In this document: piece by piece, positions 24,668 through 35,769 of the stretch
Layout: each line of letters starts with the position of its first letter
How positions within the stretch are numbered: the stretch's first letter is position 1
Source: Phyto melanocephala
Lineage: Eukaryota; Arthropoda; Insecta; Diptera; Rhinophoridae
Direction: 5' to 3'
DNA: 64,000 bases
Assembly (NCBI GenBank): GCA_941918925.1
Contig: OW799237.1
Location: 94,275,015-94,339,014 of the forward strand
Translations under genes and position numbers: made by a program
The notes under the pieces: model-generated
What the model saw: only the letters and a program-made list of their open reading frames with translations
What the model was told of the DNA's origin: nothing
The model's database searches: none

Positions 24668-24891
24668 TTATAAAAATCAATACAAATTGCACTAAAGAAC
24701 TTTCGTCCCTTTCAACATTACAAACAAATAATGCCAATAAATCGCCTAATAGTGTTTTTCTTAGCCATTATGAAAAGCTATTAAATCGTATTGATGTTCT
24801 TATAAGTTCTGTTCATAATAACAGTACTAACAGTAGTGATAACAATAACCCATTACACAAAAATGTTATAAGCCATCACACGTACAAATAA
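24668..24891 (+). CDS. Su(var)2-10: Candidate alternative last exon of Su(var)2-10 (a)
   Basis: After a TTTTATCTAACTAG acceptor, a phase-1 frame stays open for 74 codons: VIKINTNCTKELSSLST, then SPNSVFLSHYEKLLNRIDVL, an Asn/Ser-rich piece and HKNVISHHTYK, ending at TAA 24,889-24,891. Exon 8 of the gene ends in phase 1, so the join is in frame. An open phase-matched frame of this length in such AT-rich DNA is unlikely by chance, but the link to the gene is inference. A 'YEKLLNRIDVL' helix is the only feature visible. Confidence 0.5.
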
Positions 24892-25491
24892 TACAGCCAA
24901 TGATCGAAATTTCAAACAACACTCTCACCTTACTTCTTCTCATCCTATTTAAAAGGCACAAAATTATGCTATTACTATGTATAGTGCGGTTAAAAAGAAA
25001 ACTTAGACAGTATTCGAACAACATTAGAACATGCAATTCTTATCTTTGTTATACAAGTTTTTAGTGCTTTTTTTAAACGCTCCTAAATTATTTATTAAAG
25101 TTTTTATTATTATTGTTTTTCTTATCCATTTGTTTAATTTCCAAAGATTTTTTTATCTCAATTGTATTTTTAAGTATTTTAAAGTATTTACTCGTAACAT
25201 TACATATATACACAACAAATGCATTCGTTTTTTTTTTAAGCAATTCATAACATATTGTAAAAGAAACAGCATACGTAATAAATTCGTGTTTGTTTGTTAA
25301 AAAAAAACTTAAATATTTTTATAAATCTAATTCTACATTTTATATGTACACCTAATTTTCATTGGTATTTTTTCCCTTCGTTGCTGCTGGCCATTATACC
25401 AAATAATTCCTATTTGTCGTTGTTTTTGTTTTTTCTTTATTATAAATTATATCTTTTTAAATGAACAAATATATTTTGTTATAACGTTCAG

Positions 25492-25730
25492 AGAGGGCTT
25501 TATCGACGGATTTAATGCAGGATCAAATTTTAATGGATTTACGACAAAATAATTCATCCACAAAGACATCTACGACACCAACGTCAACCTCTTCATCCTC
25601 AGTGGGAACAATTTCAGCAGTATCAACAACACGTTTAGCTCATAATATTGTTGTTACGTCATCAAATCAAATTACTGCGAATAGTAATAATAACAATAAC
25701 AAAATTTCTATTGATAATATTGATATGTAA
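25492..25730 (+). CDS. Su(var)2-10: Candidate alternative last exon of Su(var)2-10 (b)
   Basis: The acceptor ACGTTCAG is followed by a phase-1 frame: ERALSTDLMQDQILMDLRQN, then a Ser/Thr-rich stretch (STKTSTTPTSTSSSS) and an Asn-rich end, SNNNNNKISIDNIDM, with stop TAA at 25,728-25,730. It matches the phase of exon 8. Ser/Thr- and Asn-rich tails are common in fly PIAS isoforms in my experience, but the join must be shown with transcripts. It could also be a further exon spliced after a different upstream exon. Confidence 0.5.
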
Positions 25731-25959
25731 AATACTACTTCCATATTCTATTACTCATCTAATTTTATGTTAAATGTTTTTGTTTTTCTTTTCTGTTGTT
25801 GCTTTTTTTATTTTAATAAAACTGCGCTTGAAAGAATATTTTCACAATCATAATATAAAAGATACAAATAAATATAAATACATATTTTTTCTCGTACAAT
25901 TTTTAAGTTGTTTATTACAAATGACAGTGAAATATGTAAATTAAATTTTAAATAATACC

Positions 25960-26132
25960 CAAGGCATAATAATTCATCAGGTAATTGCAGTTTGAAGAAA
26001 ATTTTTTTGTTTATATTTTTTATATATGAAGTTTGACATTCGAAATTAATGAGAGAGAAGAGAAAATTGTTTTTATCTATAGACTTTGACAGCTGAAATT
26101 AAAAAAAGCGAATGATGAATAAATGTGCCTTG
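25960..26132. mobile_element. hAT-like MITE with perfect 8-bp target duplication
   Basis: A 173-bp copy of the CAAGGCATA family, starting CAAGGCATAATAATTCATCA and ending ATGATGAATAAATGTGCCTTG, here one base longer than shown at its tip. It is flanked by ATAATACC on both sides (25,952-25,959 and 26,133-26,140). Confidence 0.9.
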
Positions 26133-26254
26133 ATAATACCCAACAGACTTACACTGATATTCATAATAAATTTTGTATGAACATTTAATTTTTTCAAATC
26201 TATTTTAGAATATTTGTCTGTCCTTCTGTCTGTCTTCCTGAACTCGATTGGCTC

Positions 26255-26465
26255 AAGAACTACTATTAAAACTTGGCAGGATTTTGTCGTACCGATAAAT
26301 GGCTTTGCATTTTAAAGCCTTAATTTATTATTTTTTATCCACTAAATATTATTATTATTAATAATAAACAGAATATAAAATGTAAGTTGTAATAATGCAA
26401 GGGTATTTATTGGGCACAAAAAATCCTACCTTTAACTATTGGCAAGTTGTAATAATTGCCCTCAA
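26255..26465. mobile_element. Diverged copy of the 8521-8742 MITE family
   Basis: The right arm (CCTACCTTTAACTATTGGCA, AGTTGTAATAATTGCCC) and the internal block (GATAAATGGCTTTGCATTTT ... AATGCAAGGGTATTTATTGG) match the element at 8521-8742. The left end is degraded, so exact ends and target duplication are unclear. Confidence 0.7.
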
Positions 26466-27050
26466 TCTAATGTGGTATTAATTTTCTTTTGGTCGGCAAA
26501 CATTTCTTTACGTGTCCTTAACAAAAAAAAATAATTTTTGTGCGGTCACTACAAAAAAGATTTCGACATTTTATTCTCCTTATGGACCACACCAAGTTTT
26601 ATGAGCAAATTGTTCTGTCACTGCAATTTGTATATAGAAATTTCTTCAGTTAAAAATACATGTAATCGTTACACCTATTTTTCATCTACATATTTATGTA
26701 AACCTATTTTTGCCACTTCAGATGAAGACAGTTAACTTTAAAAAAAAAAAATTTTTTTCAAGTTACACTGGACTGAACACCTGCATTAAGCTCAAATATA
26801 TGATTTTCTCAGGTTTTGATTACCATAATTTATGGACAAAATTATTCATATCGATTTTTATTCTCTATAAATGAAAATAGAAAACATTTGCTACATTTAG
26901 TATAAAATAATTTTTAAGCTAAACAATTAAAGCTTTTGGTTTCAAACAACTTTAGCAATATATTTATTTTTATTTTCATAATTGTTTCTTAAATATGTAG
27001 TTTCGCTTTAACAAGAAAAAAAATCGTTGCTATTAATTTACAATATACAT

Positions 27051-27235
27051 ACATATATCGATGGTTACAGGTAAAAAAACCCTAATTCAAATAATTGCAA
27101 CTTTACAGCAGAAGTAAAAAACGAAATAAAAACTGTATTATTATAATAAAATTTATTTTGTAAAATTGCTTGAAAAACTAATAAAATTTCGTAAAAAGTA
27201 CGAGTTAGGGCCTTTCTACTTGTGACCATCCATAT
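27051..27235. mobile_element. Short palindromic MITE, family 'CATATCG..GTCA..GTAG'
   Basis: The left end (ATATCGATGGTTACAGGTA then ACCCTAATTCAAATAATTGC) and the right end (GTACGAGTTAGGGCCTTTCT then ACTTGTGACCATCCATATG) are inverted relatives, and both match the ends of the 45,596-45,843 element. Roughly 185 bp. Confidence 0.7.
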
Positions 27236-27470
27236 GTAGTACTTTAATCCTCAGCTTTCACAAATAAAATAAACACATCACGTTATTTGATTATTTCTTC
27301 TTAATATTATTTTGTTTATTTGATATAAAAAAAAATAAATATTAAGATTTTTATTTTGTCCGTGTCGTCGATTGTTCAATAACTTCAATCAAGTACGAAT
27401 GACTTCATGGTCACAATATCAATTCTTGTCGTATTGATTGAGTGAAACTCTAATTACCCTACATACACAC

Positions 27471-27679
27471 CAAGGCATATTTATTCATCAGGTACTCTTG
27501 ATTCGTCAGCTGATTATTTTTTTCAACACTTATTTTAAATTTCAGCTGTCAAAATGCATAAATAAAAAACAGTTTTCTCTCTTTTCTAATTTATTTTAAA
27601 TGTCAAACTTCATATATAAAAAATATAAACAAAAAAGTTCTCCCCAGACTGCAATTACCTGATGAATAAATATGCCTTT
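27471..27679. mobile_element. hAT-like MITE, near-perfect 8-bp target duplication
   Basis: A 209-bp copy starting CAAGGCATATTTATTCATCA and ending TGATGAATAAATATGCCTTT, flanked by ATACACAC (27,463-27,470) and ATGCACAC (27,680-27,687), which match at 7 of 8 bases. Confidence 0.88.
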
Positions 27680-27927
27680 ATGCACACCTTAAAACTCTTT
27701 AAAATGATTGTTAAAATTTCCCTAAAAGTTAAACAATTTTTTGCACTATTTGCTTTTTATTTATGTTTCTGGTGTTTGGCATTTTTTCACTTTTTTTCTC
27801 ATAAACTTTAAGATTTAGTTATGAGTTTAAAAAAAAATTTTTTTTTTATTATTTTTATAATTATTTTTTTTTGTATTTTATTTACAGCTCGAAGATAATA
27901 TACTTTGTTTTGACTCCTATATGCCTT

Positions 27928-27953
27928 TCTCTCTCTCTCTCTCTCTCTCTCTA
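27928..27953. repeat. (CT)n microsatellite
   Basis: A run of about twelve CT units following 'cctttctctc'. It lies in the extended Su(var)2-10 intron and has no associated gene. Confidence 0.9.
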
Positions 27954-28438
27954 ATTTTTTGTTACACATAGACAGTATCACAATACTTATACAAACCATT
28001 TTTTTTTATTTATTGTTTAATTATATTTTTATTTGTCCTTTCAACAATTAAATTGAAAATTTTCTAAAGAACTAGAAGTATACATATGTATGTAGTAATT
28101 ACATTAGATTTAAAATTAAATAGTTAATTTATATACATATGTATTGTACGTACGTATAAAAATTCCTATATACATAAATACATTATTTAATATTTTTTAC
28201 AACCTTTTTTTTCGTATTATATTTTAAACGTTTTTAGTTTATATTTCGGTTATGTATAAAGAGTCTGTAAGCATTAATTAATTTTGTTATGATTTAGTGT
28301 TTAATCATTTGTTCTAATGCTATTAAAAAATAGAAGTTTAACATCATTGTGTTGACTAGTTTGATTAGACATGTATTAAATAGTACGACAGTGTTTTAGA
28401 CCTCAGAGAAATTTCGAAAATTTATGCAAATAGTCTTA

Positions 28439-28744
28439 AGGCTATAATACACGGCATGTTTTTACATCTGCTTTAAAATTTGTGAGACATATGTAAATCT
28501 ACATGTCTGTCAAAATTGTATTTTTACGCTGACTGCTTTGCAGCAGTAGAGATTTCTGCCAACGACTGATGTCACATGTTTTGACAGAAGAAAATAGAGC
28601 ACACTCTAATTAAAATTTTGTCAGATGTCTCAACACATGTTTTTTTACAGAAGTAATATTTTAAAGGTAACACATGACATGTTTGTATTAGCAGTGGAGA
28701 ATTTGACAAGTCAGATGTAAAAAACATGCCGTGTATTGGCTCCT
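28439..28744. mobile_element. MITE with TTA target duplication (AGGCTATAATACACGG family)
   Basis: A 306-bp element. The left end AGGCTATAATACACGGCATG and the reverse complement of the right end (AGGAGCCAATACACGGCATG) form the terminal inverted repeats, continuing through TTTTTACATCTG. TTA lies on both sides (28,436-28,438 and 28,745-28,747). The internal sequence repeats the ACATGT/ACATCTG words in alternating orientation. The pattern fits PIF/Harbinger-like elements. Confidence 0.8.
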
Positions 28745-28749
28745 TTAAA

Positions 28750-30150
28750 ATTTTTTTTTACATGTTTCGATTTAAGATTTAAAAACAGTATTGTTACTGC
28801 ATTCTTTAAATTTTTTATATTTTACTAATAAAATTTTACTTTAAAATTAAAAAAAAAAATAATTTCATCTGACGTGCTACAGCTGTTCGCAATGACAAGT
28901 TAATTTTTTTTAATTCTATTTCCATAATTTTTCGGAATTTCTCTTGAGTGCAACAAAATATTTGATTTTGTCGTACTGGGGTAAACAGTCGTGCCACAAA
29001 GTTAAATTCCTTTCAGAAGTCGATTTAAATCTTAATTCTCCTTTTTTGAACTAAAATCTTTAAAATATAGAAATTGGCGTTTTAAAGTTTGCAAGTTTTT
29101 TGTAATACAAAAAACTTATAAAAATTCTTTGGAATTTCAAATAATTAAATTATGTACTAAACGATACCTTTCTGATCGGAATGTGTGACAGAGCTCAAAA
29201 TTATGGAATTCGTGCTACTTATTTTAAACAGTTACTTTTACCTAAATTATAAACTACAATAGTCTTCATTGAATTTGTAGATACAGTTTTGGAAAAATTA
29301 AAAAAAAAAATAAGTAAATAGTAAAAGTAATTTTTTTTTAAATATAATCACATTACTTATTATAATATGTTTTATTTAAGATTTTTATATTTATTTTTAT
29401 AAATAGTTAAAACTTGAACAATATTACAACATCTAAGTAAGTGTCGTTTTCCAGAGCTTAAATGTATCTACTTTAACTTAAGTTTTACTGAATAGAAATA
29501 TCTTTAAAACGACTTGTTACAAGAATATGTGCTTTAAATAATGTAGTAATGTAATATTAATGCTTTTATAAAGATTTTTTTAAATTGCTTCAAAGATTTA
29601 AAAATTTGAATTTATTGTAAATGACTTATTTTGACTTAAGTCCATATTTCATAAATTATTATAAAAATTATACATCCTAAAATATTTTAAAAATAAATTG
29701 TTAAATATTTTAGAATACTGAATACTGGAAAGCACAGCCATTATTTTTATTTATTTTTTTTTTCATTCTTAGCAAATGATATAATATTTTATTTCATGTT
29801 CATTAAAGGTTTTCCAATAAGAGTGATATGATTTCTTTAAAAAAAACACACACACACTTACTCAGCAAAAAAAAAAAAAATTGGAAGTAGAGATAAGTGA
29901 ATTACATTTTAAAGACTTCTAAATTATTTGTGTAAGAGCAATACATAATTATAAATGACTCCCTAAACGCGAAACAATTTGTCATAAATGATGTGCTTAA
30001 GAATGATTGCAACATTATGTAGGATTTCTTATACAATTCATGTAATCAAACATGAGTTCTGTGCACTTGTTAAAATAGAGTACCAAGATCTATTCAATAA
30101 GGTCTGTGCAACTCTACAAAAGCAAAGAGCAAAAAAAATTTACAGGCATT
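28750..30150. other. AT-rich intronic DNA, nothing recognised
   Basis: No open frame with protein character, no delimited inverted repeat and no RNA gene could be seen. Confidence 0.5.
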
Positions 30151-30156
30151 TTGTTA

Positions 30157-30605
30157 TACTACATTTACACCTACACTAAATCTAGTACTTACGGGATTTT
30201 GAACGAAATCTTGTTAATTTCTACCAGATTACCCATACAAAACGAAATCTACTTCACAACTAGATTTTTGCAAAATCTACTTAAAATCTAGTACTACTTC
30301 GTGATGCAACTGTGGTTTTTATTAAAATGTAACAAAATATACTACGCTGCAAACAAAAAAATTCAGTCATAATATATAAGGTGGTTGCAATCGAACAAGT
30401 ACTTTATTGCTTACATTTTTTTATATGGAGTTTGAATTTTGGAGAAGTAGAACATAAAGAGCCACTCAGACCACCTTGTAAATAACTATATTGTTTTGAA
30501 AACGAAATCTTGCAAAATGTCAAAAAATAGTGGTGTAAACGGCTTAGATTTTAATAAAGATTTTAAATCAAATCTACTAGATTTCGCTCAGGTGTAAATG
30601 TAGTA
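30157..30605. mobile_element. MITE with TTA target duplication (TACTACATTTACACC family)
   Basis: A 449-bp element with TACTACATTTACACCT at the left and AGGTGTAAATGTAGTA at the right, perfect inverted repeats of 16 bp, flanked by TTA at 30,154-30,156 and 30,606-30,608. Internal sub-repeats of 'aaatctactagattt' occur in both orientations. The right terminus is also present at about 13,640-13,675. Confidence 0.82.
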
Positions 30606-30812
30606 TTAGTGTAAAACTACAATGAGATTGTGAAAAACAGCTGAGTAAAATACCAAAAAAAGAAAAACGCTTTACTTTTTGAGTATTTTTTGTGTTTTCC
30701 TTTTGTTGAACAATTTTTCAGTTTACAAGATATTATTATTAATTATTACAAAGTTTTGTTTTGTAAAATATATGTATGTATATTCTGCTAAAAATATATG
30801 TATATTGAAATA

Positions 30813-31332
30813 ATGGCTGATGAAGATAAAATAGAAGTACGTGACATTAAGCGCATTAAACGTATTGGAGCTGGTCTTTTTTTTTTTGACCTGTAAGCCA
30901 AGTACTGGCAAGACTGCTATAGCTGTTAATGTGACTCAAGCCTTGGGAACAGAAACGCCTTTTATCAGCATGTCCGGCTCGGAACTATATTCCTTAGAAA
31001 TTAATAAAACTGAGGATCTGTCAGAGGCTTTACGTAAAATTACGTGTTTATATGTATATATGTATGTACCTGCAATAACAGTTGAATATAAATTTTAATT
31101 TTTTTAAAGTCCCCCTAAAAACCACCGAAATGGAAACCAATTACGGTTTAGGTAAAAAAATCATCGAGAGTTTTATTAAGGAGAAAAATTCAAGGCGGTG
31201 ATGTGGTGACTATTCTGGAAAAGTAAATAAATAAGGACGTACTTTTAATAAAAATTGCCACGTTATGGCATACAATTGATTACCACAGCTAATTTAGTGT
31301 GTCGTCGTCGTAAGGTTACCGAAGTCACCTAA
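30813..31332 (+). pseudogene. Reptin (RuvBL2) pseudogene, internally deleted
   Basis: Pieces of the AAA+ ATPase reptin appear in order but broken. The N-terminus is MADEDKIEVRDIKRIKRIGA, followed by a stop near a T11 run at about 30,876-30,886. After a frameshift comes the Walker A region KPSTGKTAIAVNVTQALGTE, then PFISMSGSELYSLEINKTE. After another gap comes LKTTEMETNYGLGKKIIESF, and then a C-terminal piece, YGIQLITTANLVCRRRKVTE, with stop at 31,330-31,332. The segments between the N-terminus and Walker A, and the whole Walker B, sensor and much of domain II, are missing. It therefore cannot be an active ATPase. TMETNYxLG and EPSTGKTA-like words point to RuvBL2 rather than RuvBL1. It lies on the plus strand in the extended Su(var)2-10 region. 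It may be a decayed retrocopy or a partial gene duplicate. Intron-like T-rich sequence ahead of two pieces hints at the latter. Confidence 0.85.
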
Positions 31333-31339
31333 TTAACAA

Positions 31340-32585
31340 ATTATCTTGTTCTTATTTTTTGTTCAATATACATACATACATATACTAGAAAAATATATTT
31401 TTAAACGTTTTTATTAAACTTATTTATAAAACACTTTTTAACATTTTACTGCACTTTTATAGAATATAAAATAGAAATGGCGCTCTATAAAAGGTAAACA
31501 AATTTTGCGAACTATGATATGTAAACATAAGGGAGCAAAAAATGATCAGCTGATTAGTTGAACAGACCTTATTAAATAGACCTTGTAGAGTACAGTTCAT
31601 TAAAATATGCATGTAAATACATGATCTCCAATGACACGCTAATGTTAAAAGCATTAGTGTTTTCCCCCAAAATTAATCGTCACCAGTTGAGCCCCTGCAA
31701 ATTCACTTTTTTGTCATAGATTTTTTTGCTGGGTATTGTTAAGGAAATTTAAACATTTTTTTATTTAATATAAAGTACAATTTATACAATTAAGTTCTAA
31801 ATAAAACGTCATTCAAATGGCCTTCACGACTTCTTCTGCAGGAACGAATTCGTTGGAACCAATTTTTGAGCACCTTTTTTTTTTACTAAATCAAGTGGTA
31901 TCTCATGAATGGCACTAAATTGTACTTCACATTAAATTAAAAACTTTTGAATTTCCTTAACAATAAGTGTGTGTGTTTTTTTTTAAAGAAATCATATCAC
32001 TCTTGTTGGAAAACCTTTTATATTCTCTCATGTTTTTTAATACATTTTTGTTGTACTTTCTATATCAATTCATTGGCTTTCAGTATTGAAAACATAGTTG
32101 TATTTATTTTCCGTATTCTTAAATTTCTACAATTTAATTCAAAAATGTTTTGGGATGTTTATTTATTTGTGAAAATGAACTTATGCCAGAATAAATGATT
32201 TACAATAAATTTAAATTAAAAAAAAACAGTTTGAATAAATAATAACTAAAAGTTTGTTGATAAAACTGTTTTTACAACAGTTTTAATTTACATGTTTAAT
32301 ATTAACTAAAACAAATAATAAAGAAACTGTGTGTACGTATACATATGTATGTACATATATTTTATACATACTTGAATATTTTCTCAATCCTAGCTGAAAC
32401 ATTTGCCACATTATGGTTTACATATACGACTATTTCAACTAAACATCACAGTATCAAGAATGATGAAAATTTTGCTTGGCAAGGTTGCTAAATCTCACAA
32501 CACAAACGATTTTCGCACTTTAAACTCTGACGTCACGCAAGCTGTGCCCCTGTTGGATAATAACTTTTTTTCGAGAAATTGTTAA
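31340..32585. other. AT-rich intronic DNA, nothing recognised
   Basis: It contains only short open frames without recognisable similarity. The open frames at 31,947-32,198 and 32,403-32,585 have random-like composition. Confidence 0.45.
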
Positions 32586-32590
32586 ATTTA

Positions 32591-32982
32591 CATATCGTCA
32601 TCTTAATGTGCAAACCTGATAACTCCCTTTCAGAAAATTTTACAGAAGATACAAAAAACTTCTTATATGTCATATTTGTAGCTTGAGAGTAAAATAAAAA
32701 ATATAGTTGGTTTATTTTATGGTATTCTTCATGTATGACAACCTAAAAAAAAATCAAATTGGAGTTAGTAAGAAACACTGAACAGTTTTTCTTACAAGAA
32801 TTTTTCTGTCCGATGATTTATCAGTTTTTCTTATCAAATCTTTTTACACACTTCAAGACTTAAATTTAAGAAAAATTACATGCTGGTAGACGAGGCGCAT
32901 CTTTCTCTACCACATGGCTATCAAAATCTCAATTTACTTAAAAAGTGGATTTAGCAGGTTTGCATATTAAGCTGACGATATG
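32591..32982. mobile_element. MITE with CATATCGTC terminal repeats
   Basis: A 392-bp element. The left end CATATCGTCATCTTAATGTG and the reverse complement of the right end (CATATCGTCAGCTTAATATG) match, continuing through CAAACCTG. Internal words such as 'aaaaaacttcttat' and 'ggagttagtaa' are shared with the copy at 38,625. Left flank TA, right flank AA, so a TA duplication is only partly supported. Confidence 0.75.
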
Positions 32983-33068
32983 AAACAAATTGGCCAACCC
33001 TTACGAAGGTACAACTACGTCGTCTAAAGGATTAATGTGCTCAGGGCGTAGCCATGTTGTCTATCAGT

Positions 33069-33182
33069 GGCGTTGTCGTATTTTTTGATACCGTGTAATA
33101 TTTACAACAATGAAAAATTAATGAGAACTTGTCGTATTTCTGCCGTTTTCAAGGATAAAACGACACGACAACACCACTGACA
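33069..33182. mobile_element. Short palindromic element, CAGTGGYGTTGTCGT ends
   Basis: CAGTGGCGTTGTCGTATTTT at the left faces AACGACACGACAACACCACTG at the right, an imperfect inverted repeat of roughly 18 bp. A related internal stretch (TTGTCGTATTTTTTTGGTAC, CCGTGTAAAATTTACAACG) occurs near 41,515-41,555. The target duplication was not resolved. Confidence 0.6.
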
Positions 33183-33394
33183 ATAAGGCTGATTATTGAA
33201 ATTAACTCCTTCAAACGATTAGGTTCTTAATTTGTACAAATGGTAAAGATTGTGGGACGTGTCTTAATAACCCCCTTTTAGTTTGTGCAATTTCTAATAA
33301 TTTCTACTTAAATATTAATAACTTGAAATACTTTTCTCAGCCAAGTTAAAAATTAATTTTCCGTAAAACTAATCCATTTATAACCAAAAACCTG

Positions 33395-33523
33395 GGGGCA
33401 AATTACGGCATTCGAACGTGATCGAAATTTGAAAATTCTAATTAGAATCTCTATACCTAAAGCACAGCGAACTCGATCGTTCGAGTAAAATTTCGATCGT
33501 GATCGAATGCCGTAATTTGGTCC
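33395..33523. mobile_element. 129-bp palindromic MITE with CTG target duplication
   Basis: The ends GGGGCAAATTACGGCATTCG and the reverse complement GGACCAAATTACGGCATTCG form long inverted repeats that continue through AACGTGATCGAAATTT. CTG flanks both sides (33,392-33,394 and 33,524-33,526). A sister copy of identical length sits at 41,122. A CWG duplication with GGG tips fits PIF/Harbinger. The open frame at 33,353-33,571 is a by-product. Confidence 0.88.
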
Positions 33524-34142
33524 CTGATTTGCTTTTATGGGTATTTTAATTGACGAAGATTTAATAGGCACATATAAAGTTGCGATTTTTTTATTTTAGT
33601 CGTGGTGTTGCCAGTTTAAAAATATTCTTTACAAATCTTTTTTAGATACACAGCTCTTAATCGTTTAAATTAAAGTTTGAAAATAATTGAGTTTGTTGGT
33701 GTGAGAGCAACAGAGAACATGGGGCGAGAACAGTTTATCTTCTTTTATCACATACAACCTTAAGAGCTTGCAAACTTTAATTTGAAGTATGAAAACTGTA
33801 TTAGGTTTTGCAATTTTTTAAATAAAAACGACTTTATATTGTCACAGCATTTAAAGACTCGCTTCATTAGTCATTTCATTAGACGCTTCATTAGTCACTC
33901 AAAAATACTGTTAATTTTAAATCATTTTAGAAATTGTTGAAAAATTTCAAACAATTTAAATTTCCTGACGACAGTTAAACCAAAAATATAAATATTTTTT
34001 AACACAAAATATTTTTAAATGTGATGTCAAAGGAAAAATACGTTGCTAAAATATATATCTGCTGTACGAGACCTAATGTTAAAGATAGTTTTATACATAT
34101 TTTGTTTTAAAAGAGACATTTAACAAATATTTTATGGTAATG

Positions 34143-34393
34143 CCCATTTCAGATTAGGCAAGTCTCTTGCGCAAGAGAGGAAGAAAATTGCTCATATTTG
34201 AGTACACACTTGCCTGTACTCGGCAAGTACAAGCAAGATTTTGATTGAGAAACCAAAAACAAATAAGAAATGCCAAAAAATTAAGAAAAAAAAAATAAGT
34301 AAAAGAAAACAAAATTTGGGCAAGTTAATTGCTGTGTCTGAACGTGAAAGCTGTGTCTAACTTACGCAAGAGACTTGCCTAATCAGAAAGGGG
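34143..34393. mobile_element. Palindromic MITE, CCCATTTCAGATTAGGCAAG family
   Basis: The left end (CCCATTTCAGATTAGGCAAG then TCTCTTGCG) and the reverse complement of the right end (CCCCTTTCTGATTAGGCAAG then TCTCTTGCG) form inverted repeats of about 29 bp with few mismatches. The element is about 251 bp. I could not see a convincing target duplication. Confidence 0.72.
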
Positions 34394-34399
34394 ACTAAA

Positions 34400-35560
34400 A
34401 TCTACATTTACTTTACTGCTTGACTTATATGAATCTGTTTCACAATTGGCCATATACCTTTATTATAGTGGTAGTAGTATGACACGAAAGTTATGTCCCT
34501 GTAAAGAAATTTAATGTCGTATACGCCGTAATGTGGTACTAGATTAACAATAAAAATACTTGTGTCAGTTTTGCTCTTTAATTTATTTTTAAAACTGTTT
34601 TGAATAGAACATACTTTACATATTATTTAACTTATTTCAAATAAGTATTTAAATACACAGTTATTAAATGCTATGTATTGTATATAAAATTATTATATTT
34701 AAAGAAAGAAAAAAACTGTAACGAAATCATTTCAATATCTTGATTTTATATATAAAAAACCACTATTCTGTTGCTATTTCTTTTATTTTGTTTTCCTTTA
34801 ATTATTTTTTTCATTTGATCTGTTTTTTGTTTTTGTTTTTTAATAAATTAATTTAGGCGGTAAGCAAACAACTCTATCACAATATTTCACTAAAAAATAA
34901 ACAGATGAAACAGATGTGGCATTTAAATGCCACAGAAAAGACAGTGTAAAAAAAGTTAAAAATGCGAATTTCGTATGTTGTATAAACAAACAATCGAAAA
35001 AAAAATAAATTCTGCTAAATATTATAACAAAACGGTATACACAAAATATTTCTTATGTCTGAATTAAATTTAGAAAAAAAGTCTATTAAAAAACTAAACT
35101 CCTTTTATATCCTTAAGTAAATGTAAATAAATTACACAAAAAAATTTTACAATTTTAGTTTTATGAAAATTATAAAATAAAAATCAATTTAAAATTTTCT
35201 CATAAAAAAAATAAAAATTTTAAATAAATACATATACATAAATATATCATTAAAAAAATCATTACATTTATAAGTTAAGCCTAAAACTATAAATAAAAGA
35301 TTAAATAATTACGCAATAATAAAAACAAAAATTTATGTTAAAAAAAATAAAAGAAAAACATGTAAAAAAATATTCATTAAAACCCCACAAAAAAAATGTT
35401 GTTTTATTTATCCAAGCAAATGTTGGTTAAAAGTATACATTACATACATACATACGTACATACATACATATAAAATCTAAGGTAACGAAATGGTTTCAAA
35501 CGTTAAATTTTAAGTTATTTAAAAAAAATGAAGTTTATTAATTTGTTTCGTATATGTTTC
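34400..35560. other. AT-rich intronic DNA with A/T homopolymers
   Basis: No delimitable element and no protein-like frame. Short CATACATA tracts occur near 35,444-35,470. Confidence 0.5.
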
Positions 35561-35576
35561 TGACGTTTATTTACAG

Positions 35577-35639
35577 ACAGTGATATCATACTGTTAGATT
35601 CCCCATCGCCCCCAGCCAGCCCAGTACGCTCGGATATGG
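35577..35639 (+). CDS. Su(var)2-10: Candidate additional Su(var)2-10 exon (c), acidic Ser/Pro motif
   Basis: A 63-nt exon candidate after a good acceptor (TATTTACAG) and before GTAAAT, phase 1 in and phase 1 out. It reads DSDIILLDSPSPPASPVRSD. The hydrophobic core IILL flanked by Asp and Ser-Pro resembles a SUMO-interacting or CK2/CDK-type acidic segment as found in PIAS C-termini. If joined after exon 8 it gives ...QQKN-DSDIILLDSP... . Assignment across a 16-kb intron is inference. Confidence 0.5.
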
Positions 35640-35769
35640 GTAAATATTAAAGGGTCTATTTAGATAACATAACATCTTATCAAAACATGTTTGTATTACA
35701 TTTTATTTACTTTTTTTTTCATTCATTCTTTTCACTTTTATATGTATAAGTTGTAAACATTTGTATTTA

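Noticed and set aside
33353..33571. 72-codon minus-strand frame
   Set aside because: It covers the 129-bp palindromic MITE and its flanks; the frame is a by-product of the inverted repeat.
35440..35475. CATACATA repeats considered as a possible CRISPR-like or regulatory array
   Set aside because: It is a simple tetranucleotide microsatellite; no spacers and wrong kind of genome.
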